DNA of 40,934 nucleotides from Lachnospiraceae bacterium (GCA_015057665.1 SVDY01000016.1:3253-44186); one strand, 5' to 3'; positions 17,456 to 25,085 are shown, counted from the stretch's first letter. Notes: generated by a model from the letters alone, not told the origin. Translations and numbers: made by a program.

Positions 17456-18166
17456 CTATTCATCCCATTTCTTTTTATATCTGATGTATTTCTGATATGC
17501 TGTTCCATATTTGGAAAAAGGGGTTTTGTATATTTTCTCTTTTGATAAAATCTGTGTCATCCAAAGGGGAATCCCGCCGGACGTTTTTATCTCCATCAAC
17601 ACTTTTCCTTCCTCCAATACCGGGTCGCCAAAAACATCCTCCTCTAAAGACATCTTCGTCTGCCGGCATAGAATATGGTCATCAAATGTTACACGGAACC
17701 CCACATCCTCTCTGGCACAGTACGCCTCCCTTTCATAGGACAAAAACAAGGCCGGGCGGAGATTTTCATAATAATCTTTAAAATAATCGATTTCTTTTGA
17801 AATCTGACTCTGTGGCTCACATTCTGTTCTGCCTTCCAGCCAATCCATAGCCTTCTGCTCCGGCATGGACAGTCTCCTTTTGTATACAACAGAATCGTAT
17901 TTCTTTTTCAGTTCCACATAGACAGAACTTCCCGGCTCCGCCTTTTTATAGCTTCGGATACGCAGTTTTTCCTTGTATGCCGGTTTTTCAATAGAACGGC
18001 GGATCAGCCGGTATGTATCCGTATCATAATAAATATTGCGGATTACAGTTTTTCCATACTCATCCCCCTCCATGCAAGGCTCCATCGCCTGAAGAATCCG
18101 GCTCTTCTGCTCTCTAGTAATGAGGTATTTTATTTCATATCTTTTAAATACAGCCTGGTATGCCAT
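17456..18166 (-). CDS. VTC-domain protein (polyphosphate polymerase-like)
   Basis: A 236-residue cytoplasmic protein of the VTC family, the triphosphate-tunnel fold used by yeast Vtc4 to make polyphosphate. Tunnel residues visible in order: E11 and K13 (FKRYEIKYLI), K67/R69/R71 (KLRIRSY), E85 and K87 (VELKKKY), R97/R98, R146 (SYEREAY), E192 and K194 (LMEIKTSGG), and SKY at 218-220. That completeness suggests a working triphosphate-handling enzyme rather than a relic. It is the first gene of the three-gene operon with DUF4956 and the beta-helix lipoprotein. The ribosome binding site is GGGAAGGG. Whether bacterial members make polyphosphate or transfer phosphate to another acceptor is not established; I infer only nucleotide or triphosphate chemistry. 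Confidence 0.87.
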   Translation of the reverse strand: MAYQAVFKRYEIKYLITREQKSRILQAMEPCMEGDEYGKTVIRNIYYDTDTYRLIRRSIEKPAYKEKLRIRSYKKAEPGSSVYVELKKKYDSVVYKRRLSMPEQKAMDWLEGRTECEPQSQISKEIDYFKDYYENLRPALFLSYEREAYCAREDVGFRVTFDDHILCRQTKMSLEEDVFGDPVLEEGKVLMEIKTSGGIPLWMTQILSKEKIYKTPFSKYGTAYQKYIRYKKKWDE

Positions 18167-18223
18167 ATCCCTTCCCTTTCTTCCATCTTTGACACCATTT
18201 CTGACGTCATCTTACAGAGCTTA

Positions 18224-18247
18224 GACAGACCATACAGACCGTCTGTC
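18224..18247. promoter_or_regulatory. Inverted repeat between the VTC operon and the two-component genes
   Basis: GACAGAC (18224-18230) and GTCTGTC (18241-18247) form a 7-base inverted repeat with a 10-base spacer; ACAGACC also occurs twice as a direct repeat. It lies in the 216-base divergent intergenic region and could be an operator for the response regulator encoded next to it. Binding is inferred from position alone. Confidence 0.4.
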
Positions 18248-18352
18248 AGCATATCCTTCGTCTCCATCCTAACATAACCTTATGACCCTAATTACACCTT
18301 AAAATCACAAAAAGTTCAAACAATTCTTAGCTTCATTTAATGTATCTACTGT

Positions 18353-18361
18353 ACTATAATA
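18353..18361 (+). promoter_or_regulatory. Probable -10 region of the two-component operon
   Basis: TACTATAAT, containing TATAAT at 18355-18360, 22 bases before the response-regulator start codon and just upstream of its GGGGAGGA ribosome binding site. The -35 (TTCATT at 18332-18337) is weak, suggesting activation or low basal expression. Confidence 0.5.
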
Positions 18362-18382
18362 AAACATAGGGGAGGACAGCCT

Positions 18383-19054
18383 ATGAAACTTTTATTAGCA
18401 GAAGACGAGCTCTCTTTATCCAGAGCCATCATCAAAATACTAGAAAAAAACAACTATACAGCAGAAGCGGTTTACAACGGCGAAGACGCCTTAAAATACT
18501 TGGAATCCGGCAATTTTGACGCCGCCATCCTGGATATTATGATGCCAAAGATGGACGGGATCACCGTATTACAAAAGCTCCGCGCTTCCGGGAATCAGAT
18601 TCCCATTCTCATTCTCAGCGCAAAATCAGAGGTCGATGATAAGGTGTTGGGACTTGACAGCGGAGCCAACGACTATCTGACCAAACCCTTTGATTCCAAA
18701 GAACTTCTCGCCAGAATCCGGGCCATGACCAGAACGGGCCAGGCCGTTTCCTCAAGGATTTCCACAGGAAACATCACCCTGGACAGAGCTACCTTTGAAT
18801 TATCTTCTCCATCGGGAAGTTTCCGCCTGACCAATAAGGAATTTCAGATGATTGAAATGCTCATGACAAATCCAAAACATCTCATCTCCACAGAACGGTT
18901 TATGGAAAAGATCTGGGGTTATGACAGCGATACAGAAATCAGTGTTGTTTGGGTCTACATTTCCTATCTCCGAAAGAAACTCCATGCACTCGGTGCCAAC
19001 ATCCAAATCAAAGCGGCCAGAAATGCCGGCTACTCACTGGAGGAAATTACATGA
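18383..19054 (+). CDS. OmpR/PhoB-family response regulator
   Basis: A 223-residue regulator. The receiver domain (1-118) has the acidic pocket AEDE, phospho-acceptor D51 (AAILDIMMPKMDG) and K101 (LTKPFDSKE). A winged-helix DNA-binding domain follows (about 125-223: RLTNKEFQMIEML, then VVWVYISYLRKKLHALGANIQIKAARNAGYSL). AGGGGAGGACAG-type ribosome binding site lies just upstream. The stop overlaps the start of the kinase gene in an ATGA, so both are translationally coupled. The pair is divergent from the VTC operon and 216 bases away, so that operon is the obvious candidate target. A TATAAT at 18355-18360 is the likely -10 element. Confidence 0.95.
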   Translation: MKLLLAEDELSLSRAIIKILEKNNYTAEAVYNGEDALKYLESGNFDAAILDIMMPKMDGITVLQKLRASGNQIPILILSAKSEVDDKVLGLDSGANDYLTKPFDSKELLARIRAMTRTGQAVSSRISTGNITLDRATFELSSPSGSFRLTNKEFQMIEMLMTNPKHLISTERFMEKIWGYDSDTEISVVWVYISYLRKKLHALGANIQIKAARNAGYSLEEIT

Positions 19055-20301
19055 TAAAAAAACTGCAGACACGGTTTGTTTTTCTTACTATGTCCGCTTT
19101 ATTTGCCGTACTGTTTGTCATCATAACAGGAATCAATGCAGTCAACTATAACAGTGTCATCGAAGACATCGACCGGCTTCTCGTTCATCTGTCCGAAAAT
19201 GAAGGCACCTTTCCGGAATTCAAAAGAGAACCTCCTGTCAAAAACGACAAAACCCCAAGGCCTTTTGATTCCTACCCATCCATGGAAACGCCCTATGAAA
19301 CCAGATATTTTTCCGTCCTTCTGGAAAGAGATACCGGTCATATCATGGAATATGACATGGCCCATATTGCTTCCGTCGATTATAAAAATGCAGAGGATTA
19401 TGCCTTAAAGGCGTTACAAAAAGCAAAAACAACCGGTTTTATCGACAGATTCCGTTATCTCAAAAATGAAGAAAAGGGCACTCTGCGCATTATATTTATG
19501 GATTGTGGAAGAATTCTCGATGCCGTCCGGAACTTTCTGCTCATCAGTACCGGTATTGCTCTCGCCGGTTTTGTCATCGTTACAATGATCATCATCTATT
19601 TCTCCAACCGGATTATCCGACCGCTCTCCGAAAGCTACGAGAAACAGAAACGCTTTATTACCGATGCAAGCCATGAGCTAAAAACACCTCTCACAATCAT
19701 AAATGCTGATGCGGATATTCTAGAGATGGAATACGAAGACAACGAATGGATTACGGATATCAAAAAGCAGACAAAACGTTTGACGGAACTGACCAACAAC
19801 CTTATGCTTCTTTCCCGCATGGAAGAATCAGAACATAGGATGCAAAAAGTTGACTTCCCAATCTCTGAAACTGTCACAGAAGCTGCCCTATCGTTTCAGG
19901 CACTTGCCCAGACACAGAACAAGCTGCTTCATACTTTCATAGAACCCATGCTGACTTTCTGTGGAGACTCCAAAGGCATCTCTCAACTGACTGCCATCCT
20001 TCTTGACAATGCATTAAAATATTCTCCGGAGAACAGTACCATTACACTTACTCTGGAACAAAAAAATAAGCTGATTCGTCTATCCGTATCCAATCGGACG
20101 ACAAACCAGCTTCCACGCCGGAATCTGAATCTTTTATTTGACCGTTTCTACCGGGCAGATTCCTCAAGAAATTCTGCCATCAAAGGTTATGGAATCGGTC
20201 TTTCTATCGCAAAGGCTGTTGTTACTGCTCATAACGGCAAGATAAAAGTCATTTCACCTACAGAAACTGAGATTCAGATTATAGCACAGTTTCCAATATA
20301 A
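19051..20301 (+). CDS. Sensor histidine kinase, partner of the response regulator
   Basis: A 416-residue membrane kinase with two transmembrane helices (about 8-28 and 162-184) enclosing a periplasmic-side sensor of about 130 residues that is rich in Pro and charged residues. The phospho-acceptor H208 lies in DASHELKTPL. The ATP-binding domain has the N box (LLDNALKYSPENST), a short D/F region (LNLLFDRFYRADSSRN) and the G2 box (GYGIGLSIAKAVV). The true start is the ATG at 19051, overlapping the response-regulator stop as ATGA; a longer reading frame from 18949 is only the other frame of the upstream gene. The signal is unknown. By position it may monitor the envelope state served by the VTC/DUF4956/beta-helix operon. 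Confidence 0.95.
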   Translation: MIKKLQTRFVFLTMSALFAVLFVIITGINAVNYNSVIEDIDRLLVHLSENEGTFPEFKREPPVKNDKTPRPFDSYPSMETPYETRYFSVLLERDTGHIMEYDMAHIASVDYKNAEDYALKALQKAKTTGFIDRFRYLKNEEKGTLRIIFMDCGRILDAVRNFLLISTGIALAGFVIVTMIIIYFSNRIIRPLSESYEKQKRFITDASHELKTPLTIINADADILEMEYEDNEWITDIKKQTKRLTELTNNLMLLSRMEESEHRMQKVDFPISETVTEAALSFQALAQTQNKLLHTFIEPMLTFCGDSKGISQLTAILLDNALKYSPENSTITLTLEQKNKLIRLSVSNRTTNQLPRRNLNLLFDRFYRADSSRNSAIKGYGIGLSIAKAVVTAHNGKIKVISPTETEIQIIAQFPI

Positions 20302-20317
20302 TAATTCAAGCCTCGCT

Positions 20318-20376
20318 GGCGGGACTCAGCGCGGGATTCGCGAAAATATCTCTGACATTTTCGCGAATCCCGTTAA
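20318..20376. repeat. Long perfect hairpin between convergent genes
   Basis: A 16-bp perfect stem (20332-20347 with 20357-20372; CGGGATTCGCGAAAAT) and a 9-base loop, preceded by a smaller CGCTG/CAGCG hairpin. It lies between the histidine kinase and AIM24-family genes. No U-run follows on either strand, so it may be a palindromic repeat or a transcript stabiliser rather than a standard terminator. Confidence 0.55.
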
Positions 20377-20393
20377 ACATTCTTCCTAATGCT

Positions 20394-21152
20394 TTATCTT
20401 ACCGGTGCAAGAAGAACTTTACCGGTTCCTCTGTATACATTGACAAGGCCTTCACCTGATGCTGCAGAACCAATCAGGCTCTTGCCGGAACGTTCCACTG
20501 TAAAGTCAAGACTGCCGCTCCATGCAATAGCAAAATTGCCGTCTACTTTTAATACATCGTTTTCTAATGTAATCTCCACAAGTTCTTCTCTTGGGCAAGG
20601 AGATTCCAGACATACTATACCGTGGCCCTGAATACCAAGATTGAATAATCCCTCACCGCCTAAAGCTGCAGAGGAAAGGTTAGATCTCATAACCGCTTTG
20701 TGTTTTAATGTAGATTCACAGGCCAGGAATAAGCCGTCATCAAGAACGATGGAACCATTCCAATCCGCAAGATCCACAAGTAAAATGTGTTTGTAAGTTG
20801 GTTCTAACACTAAAGTTCCATTTCCTGTATATTCCGGCTTAATTGCACTTTCACCGGTTACAGAACCGCGCATGGCTTTTCCAAAGAAATCGCCAACCCC
20901 TTTGATTCCTGTTGTGGCATCTACTTTGCCTGCAGTCCACTGCATTGCGCCTGCCTGAACCGTCACATTGGACTTGGAAACATCACATACAACCTGTCGT
21001 TTTCTTACATTCATCTGGCTTGCATAGTATGCCATCATTGCTGTCTCCGGCATAACGCTTAAATCTCTCTGATATTCGATTACGGAGAATGCGCCTAAAG
21101 AATCAATTACCTTTACATCGTCGTTGTCGAAAAAATTTTTAATCTTATACAT
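20394..21152 (-). CDS. AIM24-family protein
   Basis: A 252-residue beta-rich soluble protein of the AIM24 family (TIGR00266-like fold), named after a yeast mitochondrial protein; bacterial members have no settled function. Family landmarks are visible: AMMAYYASQMNV, VQAGAMQWTAG, GTLVLEPTYKHIL, DDGLFLACESTLKH, ALGGEGLFNLGIQGHG and the C-terminal SGEGLVNVYRGTGKVLLAP. Length is typical. AAGGAAAG precedes the ATG. It is the only gene between a convergent two-component operon and a tiny ORF cluster, so context gives no clue. Confidence 0.87.
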   Translation of the reverse strand: MYKIKNFFDNDDVKVIDSLGAFSVIEYQRDLSVMPETAMMAYYASQMNVRKRQVVCDVSKSNVTVQAGAMQWTAGKVDATTGIKGVGDFFGKAMRGSVTGESAIKPEYTGNGTLVLEPTYKHILLVDLADWNGSIVLDDGLFLACESTLKHKAVMRSNLSSAALGGEGLFNLGIQGHGIVCLESPCPREELVEITLENDVLKVDGNFAIAWSGSLDFTVERSGKSLIGSAASGEGLVNVYRGTGKVLLAPVR

Positions 21153-21257
21153 AATCTTTCCTTCCTTTTCTATATATATTTTTTTAAATTTTTTATTCTC
21201 ATTTATTGTTTCTGATATTTATGGTATTTTTGTCTTTTTATACTCTTTTATTATAAC

Positions 21258-21473
21258 TTAGTCATGTACTGTTAACAAGGAAATCAATCCTATAATCAAC
21301 AGCAATGGGAGCGCCAGTCGGATTAATCCAAAGACAACCAAAAGTACTAAACTAATTGGCAGCATAATCAGTGATACAAATATTTTGGAAATACTCCAGG
21401 CAGCTCTTACCGCAAAAAGAAGCAATTTTCCAAAAACCAAAAACATTAATACAGTAAATAATAAAGTCCACAT
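21258..21473 (-). CDS. Small hydrophobic membrane protein
   Basis: A 71-residue, very hydrophobic protein with two or three membrane helices (MWTLLFTVLMFLVFGKLLLF, then LIMLPISLVLLVVFG and LALPLLLIIGLISLL). No known family is recognised. GGAAAGGAGAG provides the ribosome binding site. The start lies 2 bases after the stop of a 45-codon ORF (21476-21613) on the same strand, which suggests translational coupling. The gene is 105 bases upstream of the AIM24 gene and may be co-transcribed with it. Confidence 0.65.
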   Translation of the reverse strand: MWTLLFTVLMFLVFGKLLLFAVRAAWSISKIFVSLIMLPISLVLLVVFGLIRLALPLLLIIGLISLLTVHD

Positions 21474-21475
21474 AT

Positions 21476-21613
21476 CTATCTTCTCTCCTTTCCACAGATA
21501 ATTTGTCCGTGAAATGTGGTTACATCGTAAAGTCCGAGTTTTTCACAGAAGTTTTTCTGTCCGGACATTTTTTCAATCAAAAGGCACATTCTAATTCTTC
21601 TTTTTACATGCAT
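21476..21613 (-). CDS. Tiny basic protein of 45 residues
   Basis: A short ORF from ATG at 21613 to TAG at 21476. It starts MHVKRRIRMCLLIEKMSGQ and continues with KNFCEKLGLYDVTTFHG, ending in a basic tail. AAAGGGG lies 8 bases upstream. Its stop codon is only 2 bases before the ATG of the 71-residue membrane protein. The helical, basic, single-domain look resembles small uncharacterised conserved Lachnospiraceae proteins, but I cannot name the family. Confidence 0.55.
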   Translation of the reverse strand: MHVKRRIRMCLLIEKMSGQKNFCEKLGLYDVTTFHGQIICGKERR

Positions 21614-21815
21614 CTGTGTTCCCCTTTCTTAAATCTAAGTATTTCTTGTCGAACTTGATTATGTAATTATTATATTCGCAGCTTGCAAAAGAATAAACGG
21701 TTCCATTACACCATTAAGCATCTCTATTCCGCTTTTTCAGAGGTAAAAAAGATTCCATTTCTTTGCTATCTTTTATATAATAGAAAAAAGAAATTTTATT
21801 ATGAAGAGGAATACT

Positions 21816-22319
21816 ATGGGAAGAAAATCAACAAAAGAAAACAAAAACATATATCAGATCAGCCGCGAGGAAATGAAATTCTCAAGAGAAGCAGCCGCAG
21901 AAAAGCTCGGCTTTATCTCCTCTGACCGAATCGAAAAGATTGAAAATGAGCGTTCCCTTCCTCATCCGGAAGAAGTTCTCGCCATGGCAGACTGTTACAA
22001 GAATCCTTCACTTTGCAATTACTTCTGTTCTCATGAATGCCCTATCGGCATGGAATACGTACCGGAGATTAAAGTAAAGGATCTGTCTCAGATTACTTTG
22101 GAAATGCTTGCTACCATCAACAAGCTGACGAAGACAAAAGAACGCTTAATCGAGATTACTGTAGACGGAGAATTAACGGAAGATGAAATTCCGGATTTTC
22201 TCTATATTAAAGATGAACTGGAAAAAATGTCTATCGCCATTGATTCTTTAAATCTTTGGCTTGATCATATGATCGCTTCCGGTAAGATTGATAAGAAATT
22301 GCTGGGTGAGAATGAATAG
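21816..22319 (+). CDS. XRE-family DNA-binding protein with a Cys-rich motif
   Basis: A 167-residue protein. Residues about 10-65 form a helix-turn-helix of the Cro/C1 type (ISREEMKFSREAAAEKLG, DRIEKIENERSLPHPEEVLAMADCY). Immediately after it is an unusual Cys motif, NPSLCNYFCSHECPIGMEY, that could bind a metal or form a redox switch. The C-terminal half is helical and acidic (about 90-165). The ATG at 21816 is preferred, as GAGGA lies about 7 bases upstream, over the in-frame ATG at 21801. A TATAAT at 21776-21781 is a likely -10. No adjacent target gene; regulated genes unknown. Confidence 0.8.
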   Translation: MGRKSTKENKNIYQISREEMKFSREAAAEKLGFISSDRIEKIENERSLPHPEEVLAMADCYKNPSLCNYFCSHECPIGMEYVPEIKVKDLSQITLEMLATINKLTKTKERLIEITVDGELTEDEIPDFLYIKDELEKMSIAIDSLNLWLDHMIASGKIDKKLLGENE

Positions 22320-22334
22320 CTAAAAAAAAAAAAC

Positions 22335-22356
22335 GGAAACGACGTTTCCTATAGAA
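22335..22356. repeat. Palindromic repeat, family 1, copy B
   Basis: GGAAAC, GAC, GTTTCC followed by TATAGAA. Reverse-complemented, it matches the left half of copy A at 8624-8651. It precedes a strong terminator. Confidence 0.55.
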
Positions 22357-22357
22357 G

Positions 22358-22388
22358 AAAAAACCTCGTATCACTACGAGGCTTTTTT
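22358..22388. terminator. Bidirectional terminator between the XRE and AbgT genes
   Basis: CCTCGTA (22364-22370) pairs with TACGAGG (22375-22381) around TCAC, with A6 on the left and T7 on the right, so a U-run results on both strands. Confidence 0.92.
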
Positions 22389-22400
22389 TCATATATTTTA

Positions 22401-23963
22401 TTACATTGAATAGTAAATTCCAATACCAGGTCCAATTGGAAGACCTGCTAATAACCATACAATCAGCATAAATGTCCATCCGATTAAGAATGCAACGGAG
22501 TATGGAACCATTGTAGCTGTAATTGTACCGATACCTGCTTTCTTGTCATATTTCTGAGCAAATACAATGATTACCGCGAAGTATGTCATAAGCGGTGTGA
22601 TGATGTTTGTACTGGAATCACCAATTCTGTATGCTAACTGGCAAAGTTCCGGGCTGTATCCAAGTAACATGAACATTGGCACGAATACTGGAGCAAGGAT
22701 GTTCCATTTTGCAGAAGCAGATCCCATAAAAAGGTTCATAAATGCAGAGAACAGTACGAAAATAATCATTAATGGAATTAATCCGATGTTTGCATTTTCA
22801 AAGAAGCTTGCACCTGCTAATGCGATGATTGTTCCTAATTTTGTATAGGAGAAGTAGTTGATAAACTGAGCGGATACGAATGCTAATGCAAGGAATGCAC
22901 CCATGGAAGACATGGATTTTTCCATTGCTTTACAAGCACCGCCGTTTTCCTTTGTAAATGTTCCTACAGTCTTACCATATACAACACCTGGAATCATGAA
23001 TAAGAATGTGATCATGATAACGATACCGTTTACAAATGTGGATGTAGGGTTACCAAAGATGGCTCCGTTTTCATTTCTCATGAAAGAATCGGCAGGGATA
23101 CATGCTGCAACAATAACTGCAACGAAAATAAGGGCTGCAATACCTGCATTTCTTAAGCCTTTTCTTTCACCGTCTGTCAGTGTTGTTAAAGAATCATCTT
23201 CTCCCTCTACTTCGCCTGTAAATGTACCAAGACGAGGTTCTACAACCTTATCTGTAATAAATGTACCAAGAATGGTAATTAAAAATGTAGATACAAAAAG
23301 GAAGAAGTAGTTACCCATAACAGATACTTCATAACCTGGATCGATGATGGATACAGCTGTCTGGGAAATACCAGCAAGCATTGGGTCTAATGTACCAATT
23401 AAAAGGTTGGCAGAGAAACCGCCGGATACACCTGCAAATGCAGCTGCAAGACCAGCCATTGGGTGACGTCCGTATGCACGGAAGATCATAGCGCCAAGTG
23501 GAATTAAGATTACATAGCCTGCATCACTTGCAATATTGGACATAACACCAAGGAAAATAACCGCAGGTGTAATTAATTTGGCCGGTGTAATCTTAACAGC
23601 ACCTTTTAATAAAGCGTTGATAAGACCGGAATGTTCTGCTACACCTACACCAAGCATAGCAACCAATACCATACCAAGCGGTGCATATGTTGTAAAGTTG
23701 GTAACTGCGTTTGTAAGCATATAAGTAAGGCCTTCTTTTGTCAGTAAGCTTACTGCAGTTACTGTTGTTTCCTGTAATTCGCCATTCACAACAAGATTAC
23801 CTGTTGCGGAAACACCAAGAACTGCGCATACTGCGGAAAGAACTACGATCGCTGCAGCAAACATGGCAAATAAAATAATTGGATGAGGAAGACTGTTACC
23901 GATCTTCTCGATACCATTGAGCCAACGATTGTATAAACTGACTTTATTTTTGTTTTCTTTCAT
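22401..23963 (-). CDS. AbgT-family transporter
   Basis: A 520-residue secondary carrier with about eleven membrane segments. Family landmarks are AGVSGGFSANLLIGTLDPML, LGVMSNIASDAGYVILIPLGAMIF and IGDSSTNIITPLM, which mark the AbgT family. The founder imports p-aminobenzoyl-glutamate, and relatives export sulfonamides; the substrate here is uncertain. The ATG at 23963 is chosen because AAGGAGA lies 8 bases upstream; an ATG at 24014 in frame is less convincing. A TTGACA-N17-TATTCT promoter lies upstream. It is a single gene ended by the bidirectional terminator at 22358-22388. Confidence 0.93.
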   Translation of the reverse strand: MKENKNKVSLYNRWLNGIEKIGNSLPHPIILFAMFAAAIVVLSAVCAVLGVSATGNLVVNGELQETTVTAVSLLTKEGLTYMLTNAVTNFTTYAPLGMVLVAMLGVGVAEHSGLINALLKGAVKITPAKLITPAVIFLGVMSNIASDAGYVILIPLGAMIFRAYGRHPMAGLAAAFAGVSGGFSANLLIGTLDPMLAGISQTAVSIIDPGYEVSVMGNYFFLFVSTFLITILGTFITDKVVEPRLGTFTGEVEGEDDSLTTLTDGERKGLRNAGIAALIFVAVIVAACIPADSFMRNENGAIFGNPTSTFVNGIVIMITFLFMIPGVVYGKTVGTFTKENGGACKAMEKSMSSMGAFLALAFVSAQFINYFSYTKLGTIIALAGASFFENANIGLIPLMIIFVLFSAFMNLFMGSASAKWNILAPVFVPMFMLLGYSPELCQLAYRIGDSSTNIITPLMTYFAVIIVFAQKYDKKAGIGTITATMVPYSVAFLIGWTFMLIVWLLAGLPIGPGIGIYYSM

Positions 23964-24023
23964 ATTTGTTCTCCTTCTGTTTTTCTTCGTCGCGTCACCA
24001 CGTTGATGTGACACAACCTCGAC

Positions 24024-24052
24024 AGAATATCACAAACTGTTAACTTTGTCAA
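24024..24052 (-). promoter_or_regulatory. Promoter of the AbgT-family gene
   Basis: On the minus strand TTGACA (24047-24052), a 17-base spacer, then TATTCT (24024-24029). A near-consensus sigma-A promoter, about 61 bases before the chosen start codon. Confidence 0.72.
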
Positions 24053-24152
24053 CTAAATATACAGTTAAAATTTCTGGTAATTGTCATCGTCTCATCCGCT
24101 TCATATTCTCTTATTATCATGATACTAAACCAGTTCATGATTTCGCGTCTTC

Positions 24153-24815
24153 TCATATCAAATCTACTTTCACAATATCAGCAAATGCCGGATTTAAACT
24201 GCAGACAGCATACCTGTATCCGTCATGTAAATCATATTCCTTAAAATAATAGGATGCCTGATTCACATTCTGATATACACAAATCCTATCCTCATCAATA
24301 GAAAAATAAAAGTCTTTCAATGGAATTCTCATCCCCAGCCCGGTAGCTTTCAAAAAACTCTCTTTCAAGGTCCAAATTCGGAAAAACATCTCCTGCTTTT
24401 TAAGGCCAGCCGCCTCTATCATATCATTCTCTTCTGTCGTAAAAAAATGTCTCGCTACTTTATAATCCGTATCCCTGATTCTCTCTACGTCACAGCCAGC
24501 TTCCTGATTAGAGATTACACACATAACCCTCTCTTCTGAATGGGAAAGATTAAATTCGACAGAAGAATTTCCCACAAGAAAGGGTTTCCCATTTTCTCCA
24601 ATTCCACATTCAAATTCCCCTATTCCGTTTATTATAAGAGCTTTTTTTAAAAGCACTTCTGCTGCCAGAGATAATCTTTTATCTTTAGGAAAACGAAGCT
24701 TGTCAATCTTTTCCCTGCGTTCTTTTGAAACAGTCTGGTATAAAGCATGAAATACTTGTTCGTCTTCTAATTCAGCTGTAGAAGCCACATACACTTTTGT
24801 TTCAAATAGTTCCAT
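24153..24815 (-). CDS. 4'-phosphopantetheinyl transferase (Sfp type)
   Basis: A 220-residue enzyme that transfers phosphopantetheine from CoA to a carrier-protein serine. Motifs in order: NGKP (75-78), FNLSHSEERV (P2, residues 88-97), GCDVERIR (D109 and E111, magnesium ligands) and RIWTLKESFLKATGLGM (W148, K151, E152). Length fits the Sfp group that activates non-ribosomal peptide and polyketide carriers, rather than the short AcpS. No carrier protein or synthetase is seen within the window, so the partner is elsewhere. GGAGG lies 11 bases before the ATG, rather far. Confidence 0.93.
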   Translation of the reverse strand: MELFETKVYVASTAELEDEQVFHALYQTVSKERREKIDKLRFPKDKRLSLAAEVLLKKALIINGIGEFECGIGENGKPFLVGNSSVEFNLSHSEERVMCVISNQEAGCDVERIRDTDYKVARHFFTTEENDMIEAAGLKKQEMFFRIWTLKESFLKATGLGMRIPLKDFYFSIDEDRICVYQNVNQASYYFKEYDLHDGYRYAVCSLNPAFADIVKVDLI

Positions 24816-24852
24816 TCTCTTCTATCCTCCAAGCAGTTTTCATCATGATACC

Positions 24853-24940
24853 ACAATCATCGGAAGCGCACAAGGCGCCTCCCATGATTGTAAACGGTCG
24901 CCAAGGTCCCAACTCACTCGGAACTTTGGCTCGTCGCTGC
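24853..24940. repeat. Palindromic repeat, family 2, copy C
   Basis: ACAATCAT (24853-24860) pairs with ATGATTGT (24884-24891), enclosing a GC-rich stem, followed by a second imperfect hairpin (24901-24930; CCAAGGTCCC with GGAACTTTGG). The junction GATTGTAAACGGTCGCCA (24886-24903) matches 16 of 18 bases in copy D at 34600-34617. It lies in a 436-base gap also holding the peptide gene and its terminator. Confidence 0.6.
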
Positions 24941-24942
24941 CA

Positions 24943-24975
24943 TAAAAAGCGGACTGTTGCAAAACAGCCCGCTTA
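24943..24975 (-). terminator. Terminator of the 27-residue peptide gene
   Basis: AAGCGG plus CTGTT (24947-24958) pair with AACAG plus CCGCTT (24963-24974) around GCAA; on the minus strand five or more T follow. Well-formed rho-independent terminator. Confidence 0.85.
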
Positions 24976-25001
24976 GATGATTCTTGAATAATTTTATTAC
25001 A

Positions 25002-25085
25002 TTATGCGAAAACAAAAGCCATGAGCGATCCAAGGATACACATCATTCCCATATTTCTTAATTTCATCATTATCTTTCTTTTCAT
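25002..25085 (-). CDS. 27-residue Met-rich membrane-type peptide
   Basis: ATG at 25085 to TAA at 25002. It begins MKRKIMMKLRN and ends MGMMCILGSLMAFVFA. Seven of 27 residues are Met, with one Cys, and the C-terminal 16 residues are hydrophobic, so a short membrane-inserted peptide is likely. AAAGGGG is 8 bases before the ATG. The gene has its own consensus promoter, an operator-like palindrome, and its own terminator, which together argue that the ORF is real in spite of its size. I recognise no family. A role in metal homeostasis (compare MntS-type small proteins) is only suggested by the operator. Confidence 0.62.
   Translation of the reverse strand: MKRKIMMKLRNMGMMCILGSLMAFVFA

Noticed and set aside
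18949-19054. Long histidine kinase reading frame starting at 18949
   Set aside because: The first part runs in another frame through the response-regulator gene; the coupled ATGA at 19051 is the natural start.
24153-24815. Biosynthetic gene cluster around the Sfp-type transferase and the radical SAM protein
   Set aside because: No carrier protein, synthetase or precursor peptide is within the window and the two genes are 10 kb apart.
25002-25085. AgrD-type autoinducer or RiPP precursor
   Set aside because: There is no AgrB, modification enzyme or leader/core structure, only a basic start and hydrophobic end.
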